In this document: positions 35,219 to 38,860 of the stretch, piece after piece
How the letters are laid out: the number at the start of each line of letters is the position of its first letter
Numbering within the stretch: position 1 is the first letter of the stretch
DNA from: Patescibacteria group bacterium
GTDB taxonomy: Bacteria; Patescibacteriota; Microgenomatia; UBA8517
Assembly (NCBI GenBank): GCA_022868165.1
Contig: JALHYA010000010.1
Location: forward strand, 64,375 to 103,234
Direction of reading: 5' to 3'
Length of the DNA stretch: 38,860 bases
Program-made: the position numbers and the translations under genes
The notes under the pieces: generated by a model
What the model saw: only the letters and a program-made list of their open reading frames with translations
Told to the model about the DNA's origin: nothing
The model's database searches: none

Positions 35219-36265
35219 TTACTCTGACGGTGTGGGAGTGGGGGAGGCTTGGACTACATCGAAAATTGTTCTGGCTGCAATCGAATCTTGACCTTGGGTT
35301 CCGATTACTATTACGGTATCGCCGTCCATAATATCCACAAACCTTACTTCCGTTTTCTTATTGTTTTTGACCAAATAAACAGTCAAGGAATCTCCGGGAA
35401 CGACCGTACTGATTTTTCCGCCGGAAAGTTCGGTTGCCTCAAATTGTTTGGGGTTGGACTTGTCTACCTTGACGATGTTTATATATAGGGAAAGGGGTTT
35501 GATGGCATCTGTTACCAATATTCTTTTTGCCGCGAGAACATTGTTTCCGTTTTTAAAACCCATTGCCACAACAAAATCGCCGATAGCCATATCCGCAAAT
35601 TTGATTTCTCTGGTTGTTTGCCCTGTAGTTTTTATTATGGTTATTTGGTCTTTGTCGACGGAAATTTGTTCGATTTCTCCCGTCGAAGTTTTTATTTGGA
35701 CGGTCAATTCCGCGATATCGGTAACGGTCCCAATATAGGCTTTGGGATTTTGAAGGGCTTTTTCTATTTTTTCCTGAACCTTCTCCCTTACGCTGTCCGA
35801 AGCTGTAGTTGAGGTTGAATCCGGGGTTGCGGACGGAGTGGCCTGGATTAAATTTTTAGCAAATTCGGTCGAAAAAACGACCAAAAGTTTTTGTTGGGCT
35901 ATGGCCCCTTGCGGGTCAACCGCGCTTACAATTATTTGATTCGCACCCCCGTTTAAATCCGCATTGATGGAAAAAGAGCCGTCGTTTTGAGATTGGGCAA
36001 GATAATCGGTATCTTCGCCGGAAACGATGGTCCATACGCCGGCCTTTGTTATTCCGGAAAATTCCACCGGAGCTTGGGTTAAAACATCTTCATTTGCGGG
36101 TTTGGCTACTGCAATATTGAGTCCGCTTGCCGGAGGAGGAGTTTGTTTAGTTGAAGTTGAATTATCGGAGCGCTTCATCATTAGGTTCGCCCTGTAAATT
36201 CCAAAGGCAATCACGAGTCCCAGGAACGAACCGGCCAAAATAGCGAATAAAACTTCTTTCCGCAT
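35219..36265 (-). CDS. membrane-anchored extracellular protein with Ig-like and DUF5666-like beta domains
   Basis: N-terminal TM (VLFAILAGSFLGLVIAFGIY), Ser/Thr/Pro-rich linkers, beta-rich repeats. Start proposed at MRKEVLF (36265) from promoter position. Confidence 0.6.
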   Translation of the reverse strand: MRKEVLFAILAGSFLGLVIAFGIYRANLMMKRSDNSTSTKQTPPPASGLNIAVAKPANEDVLTQAPVEFSGITKAGVWTIVSGEDTDYLAQSQNDGSFSINADLNGGANQIIVSAVDPQGAIAQQKLLVVFSTEFAKNLIQATPSATPDSTSTTASDSVREKVQEKIEKALQNPKAYIGTVTDIAELTVQIKTSTGEIEQISVDKDQITIIKTTGQTTREIKFADMAIGDFVVAMGFKNGNNVLAAKRILVTDAIKPLSLYINIVKVDKSNPKQFEATELSGGKISTVVPGDSLTVYLVKNNKKTEVRFVDIMDGDTVIVIGTQGQDSIAARTIFDVVQASPTPTPSE

Positions 36266-36274
36266 GCGCTCCAT

Positions 36275-36303
36275 AATATACGGAAGATTGATGGTCTTGT
36301 CAA
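36275..36303 (-). promoter_or_regulatory. promoter for the 35219-36265 gene
   Basis: Reverse strand TTGACA (36303-36298), 17 bp, TATATT (36280-36275). Confidence 0.65.
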
Positions 36304-36325
36304 CCAAAGGGGGGTTTGATACGAT
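36297..36325 (+). promoter_or_regulatory. promoter for MBL-fold gene
   Basis: TTGTCA (36297-36302), 17 bp, extended -10 TGA-TACGAT (36320-36325). Confidence 0.6.
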
Positions 36326-36335
36326 GGCACTTATT

Positions 36336-36986
36336 ATGGATGTTGTCTATTTAGGCCACTCTTCTTTTAAACTCCGAGGGAAAAGCGCAAGTGTTGTTAC
36401 CGACCCGTTTGACCCAAAAATGGTCGGTCTGAAATTTTCTCCGACGGATGCCGAAATCGTAACAATTTCCCATAACCACAATGACCACAATCAGGCTGCA
36501 AGTGTAGAAAATGTTAAGAAAATAGTGGATGGGCCCGGGGAGTACGAAATAATGGGCGTTTCGATTATCGGAATTCCTGCATACCACGATGATAAAAAAG
36601 GGCAAGTGCGGGGGAAAAACACTATTTACATTTATGAAATGGATGGGCTTCGTCTTGCCCACTTGGGCGATTTGGGGCACACAATAGGCGAAGAACTTAT
36701 TGAACAAATTGGAGATATAGATATACTGATGATTCCTGTCGGAGGAAAATATACAATCGGTCCGAAAGATGCGGTTACGGTTGTTCAGGCAATCGACCCT
36801 TATATTGTCTTGCCGATGCATTACAAAATGGACGGAATGAATCCCGAACTTTCGACGGGACTCGCACCGGTTGACGATTTCTTAAGTGAAGTGGGCTTGA
36901 CGGTTGAGAGGCTGCCCAAGCTTTCGGTTAAAAAGGAAGACTTAGCCGAAGCTTCTCCAAAGGTCGTTCTTTTGGAAAAAAAATAA
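36336..36986 (+). CDS. MBL-fold metal-dependent hydrolase (UlaG-like)
   Basis: MDVVYLGHSSFKLRGKSASVVTDPF, ISHNHNDHNQ, LAHLGDLGH, VLPMHYK. The -10 overlaps the upstream ATG at 36324, so 36336 is preferred. Confidence 0.85.
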   Translation: MDVVYLGHSSFKLRGKSASVVTDPFDPKMVGLKFSPTDAEIVTISHNHNDHNQAASVENVKKIVDGPGEYEIMGVSIIGIPAYHDDKKGQVRGKNTIYIYEMDGLRLAHLGDLGHTIGEELIEQIGDIDILMIPVGGKYTIGPKDAVTVVQAIDPYIVLPMHYKMDGMNPELSTGLAPVDDFLSEVGLTVERLPKLSVKKEDLAEASPKVVLLEKK

Positions 36987-36992
36987 ATTGTT

Positions 36993-38315
36993 ATGGCAGC
37001 CAAAATTGATGTGAGGGTTCCGCCCCATTCGAGCGAAGCCGAAGAAAGTGTCTTGGGCGCTCTTTTCTTGGACAAAGACGCGGTTATTGCGGTTGCCCAA
37101 TTTCTTCATCCGGAAGATTTCTACGACGAAAGACACGAAGAAATTTTCCGTTCCTGTGTAGAGCTTTACGAGGAAAGAATCCCCATAGATGTTCTTACCG
37201 TCGCAGAACGGCTTAAAAAGAAAAAGGTTTTAAAAAAGATAGGTGGGGCCAGTTTATTGGCCGAGTTGGCCAACAAGGTTCCGACAGCGGCGCATGTCGA
37301 ACATTACGGAAGAATCGTAAAAGAGTCTGCCACAAAACGTTCCTTAATGAATGCGGCGGGAAGGCTCGTTGAGCTGTCTTTTGACGAAAGCTTGGCTGCG
37401 GATGAGCTTTTGGACAAGGCGGAGTCCGAAGTTTTTTCGCTTACCCAGAGCCACTTGACCGACACGTTTACTCCCGTAAAAAATGCCCTCGCCGAATCTT
37501 TTGACAGATTGGACGAGCTTCATAAACAGGCAGAAGGCTTAAGAGGAGTTCCAACAGGTTTTAAAGATTTGGACGATTGTCTGGCCGGAATGCAGCGGAG
37601 CAACCTCCTTATTTTGGCTTCGCGCCCGGGAGTAGGGAAGACTTCTTTGGCACTTAATATTGCCCAAAATTTGGCCGTAAATTACAAACGCCCGGTCGGA
37701 TTTTTCTCACTCGAGATGAGCAGGGAAGAGCTTGTGGATAGACTACTGGTTGCACAAGCGGATATCGATGCCTGGCGCCTTAAAACGGGAAAATTGGACG
37801 AAGACGACTTTACCAAACTATCAAACGCAATGGGGGAGCTGGCCGAAGCCCCGCTTTATATCGACGACACACCGGCTCTTTCGATTCTCGAGATGAGAAC
37901 CAAGGCCAGAAGGCTCCAGGTAGAGGTTGGGGTTGAGTTAATTATCATCGACTACTTACAGCTGGCCCGAGCCAGACAGCTTGAAAACAGGGTTCAGGAG
38001 GTCTCCGAGATATCACAGGGAATGAAAAACTTGGCCCGTGAGTTAAAGGTGCCGGTTTTGGCCATATCCCAGCTTTCGCGTGCAGTTGAAACCAGAGGGT
38101 CAAGAAGGCCGCAACTTGCGGACCTTCGTGAGTCCGGCTCGATCGAACAGGATGCGGATGTGGTTATGTTTCTTTACAGGGAAGATGACGAAAAACCGGA
38201 GAATGTTAGTTTGGATATCGCCAAACACAGAAACGGCCCCTTGCGCTCCATAAACCTATTCTTCAAGGGCGACAGAATTAAATTCTATGGCCGCGAAACT
38301 AAAAGGGAGAAGTAA
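36993..38315 (+). CDS. dnaB: Replicative DNA helicase DnaB
   Basis: VPPHSSEAEESVLGALFLD, LILASRPGVGKTSLALNIA, FFSLEMSREELVDRLL, IIIDYLQL, LRESGSIEQDADVVMFLYR. Confidence 0.98.
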   Translation: MAAKIDVRVPPHSSEAEESVLGALFLDKDAVIAVAQFLHPEDFYDERHEEIFRSCVELYEERIPIDVLTVAERLKKKKVLKKIGGASLLAELANKVPTAAHVEHYGRIVKESATKRSLMNAAGRLVELSFDESLAADELLDKAESEVFSLTQSHLTDTFTPVKNALAESFDRLDELHKQAEGLRGVPTGFKDLDDCLAGMQRSNLLILASRPGVGKTSLALNIAQNLAVNYKRPVGFFSLEMSREELVDRLLVAQADIDAWRLKTGKLDEDDFTKLSNAMGELAEAPLYIDDTPALSILEMRTKARRLQVEVGVELIIIDYLQLARARQLENRVQEVSEISQGMKNLARELKVPVLAISQLSRAVETRGSRRPQLADLRESGSIEQDADVVMFLYREDDEKPENVSLDIAKHRNGPLRSINLFFKGDRIKFYGRETKREK

Positions 38316-38330
38316 GAAAGATTGTGAAGA

Positions 38331-38349
38331 GGAAAAACTAAATTTTTCC
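38331..38349. terminator. bidirectional hairpin between convergent dnaB and hypothetical gene
   Basis: GGAAAAA (38331-38337)/TTTTTCC (38343-38349). Confidence 0.5.
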
Positions 38350-38652
38350 CAAGCCAAATTGGGCGCAAATCTCTTCTACATCCTGAGGGGGGAGCGCCGG
38401 GGAAATAAAGGAGAAATAATCTTTTCTTAAACCGATAGGGGTTACCTCTAATATTGCCTCAATAGTTTCCTTATAGTCGACACCGAAATCCCGGCCCAAC
38501 ATTTGAGTCTCGTTGAAGTTTTCGAGAACATCAAACCAGGCTCTTATGCCTCTTTGGGGAGGATTGTCTTGGGGACGATAGAACTCCCTGACAGAATCCT
38601 TTAGGGTTTGCAGATAAACGTTTTTAAGGCTTGGCTTGATAATTTCAGCCAT
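38338..38652 (-). CDS. hypothetical protein
   Basis: ORF on reverse strand convergent with dnaB. Confidence 0.55.
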   Translation of the reverse strand: MAEIIKPSLKNVYLQTLKDSVREFYRPQDNPPQRGIRAWFDVLENFNETQMLGRDFGVDYKETIEAILEVTPIGLRKDYFSFISPALPPQDVEEICAQFGLGKI

Positions 38653-38703
38653 GATAAGCCTATTTTACTTTCCAAAGTTTGCCAAGTCAAATTATAGGTT
38701 ATT

Positions 38704-38732
38704 TTGATTGGGAGCCCATTCTAGAGTAAAAT
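38704..38732 (+). promoter_or_regulatory. tRNA-Leu promoter
   Basis: TTGATT (38704-38709), 17 bp, TAAAAT (38727-38732). Confidence 0.55.
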
Positions 38733-38741
38733 AGGCCCAGA

Positions 38742-38826
38742 GCCGAGGTGGCGGAACGGTAGACGCGCAGGTCTCAAAAACCTGTGAGGGTAAAACCTCA
38801 TGAAGGTTCGACTCCTTTCCTCGGCA
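38742..38826 (+). tRNA. tRNA-Leu (anticodon CAA)
   Basis: Acceptor GCCGAGG/CCTCGGC, anticodon stem CAGGT-CTCAAAA-ACCTG, long variable arm, T-arm GGTTCGACTCC; CCA not encoded. Confidence 0.95.
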
Positions 38827-38860
38827 CTGCGTCGAAGCTAAACTGTAGCTCGCGAATTCA

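Noticed and set aside
1-38860. CRISPR array, rRNA, intact transposase, prophage or restriction/defence genes
   Set aside because: No regularly spaced repeats, rRNA-like sequence, transposase, phage structural or recognisable defence proteins were seen in the window.

Overview
The window is a gene-dense chromosomal segment whose content and reduced proteins look like a Candidate Phyla Radiation (Patescibacteria/Microgenomates-like) bacterium; that lineage call is inference. Most of it is recognisable housekeeping: mreB-mrdA(PBP2)-dprA-topA; dut-(double ThyX-like)-deoxynucleoside kinase-tmk; ftcD plus a formimino-THF cyclodeaminase-like gene; rpsB-tsf-frr-rseP-proS; yvcK-HIT-yqeY-ybeY-dnaX-ybaB-recR-cysS; a metal ABC transporter; ychF; rpsF-ssb-rpsR; ctpA-htrA; prfA, rpmE, EamA, hisS, an MBL-fold hydrolase, dnaB; and a tRNA-Leu(CAA) at the right end. 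Points for a second look: (1) an H-type pseudoknot-capable leader before rpsB; (2) a three-way-junction leader before mreB, possibly an IS200/IS605 or omegaRNA-type remnant; (3) a 38-bp exact duplication of the htrA 3' end flanking a promoter-plus-orphan-gene cassette; (4) a hairpin-forming GAAGTTAGAGG-type dispersed repeat, in frame inside dnaX and a diverged version between rpmE and prfA; (5) a compact dTMP/one-carbon cluster with a fused double ThyX-like protein; (6) divergent promoters sharing one -35 palindrome, and many apparently leaderless starts; (7) domain-stripped translation factors (RF1 without domain 1, HisRS without anticodon domain, very short EF-Ts); (8) a compositionally odd orphan gene framed by hairpins. 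All homology calls are from motif recognition by eye; no searches or folding programs were run.
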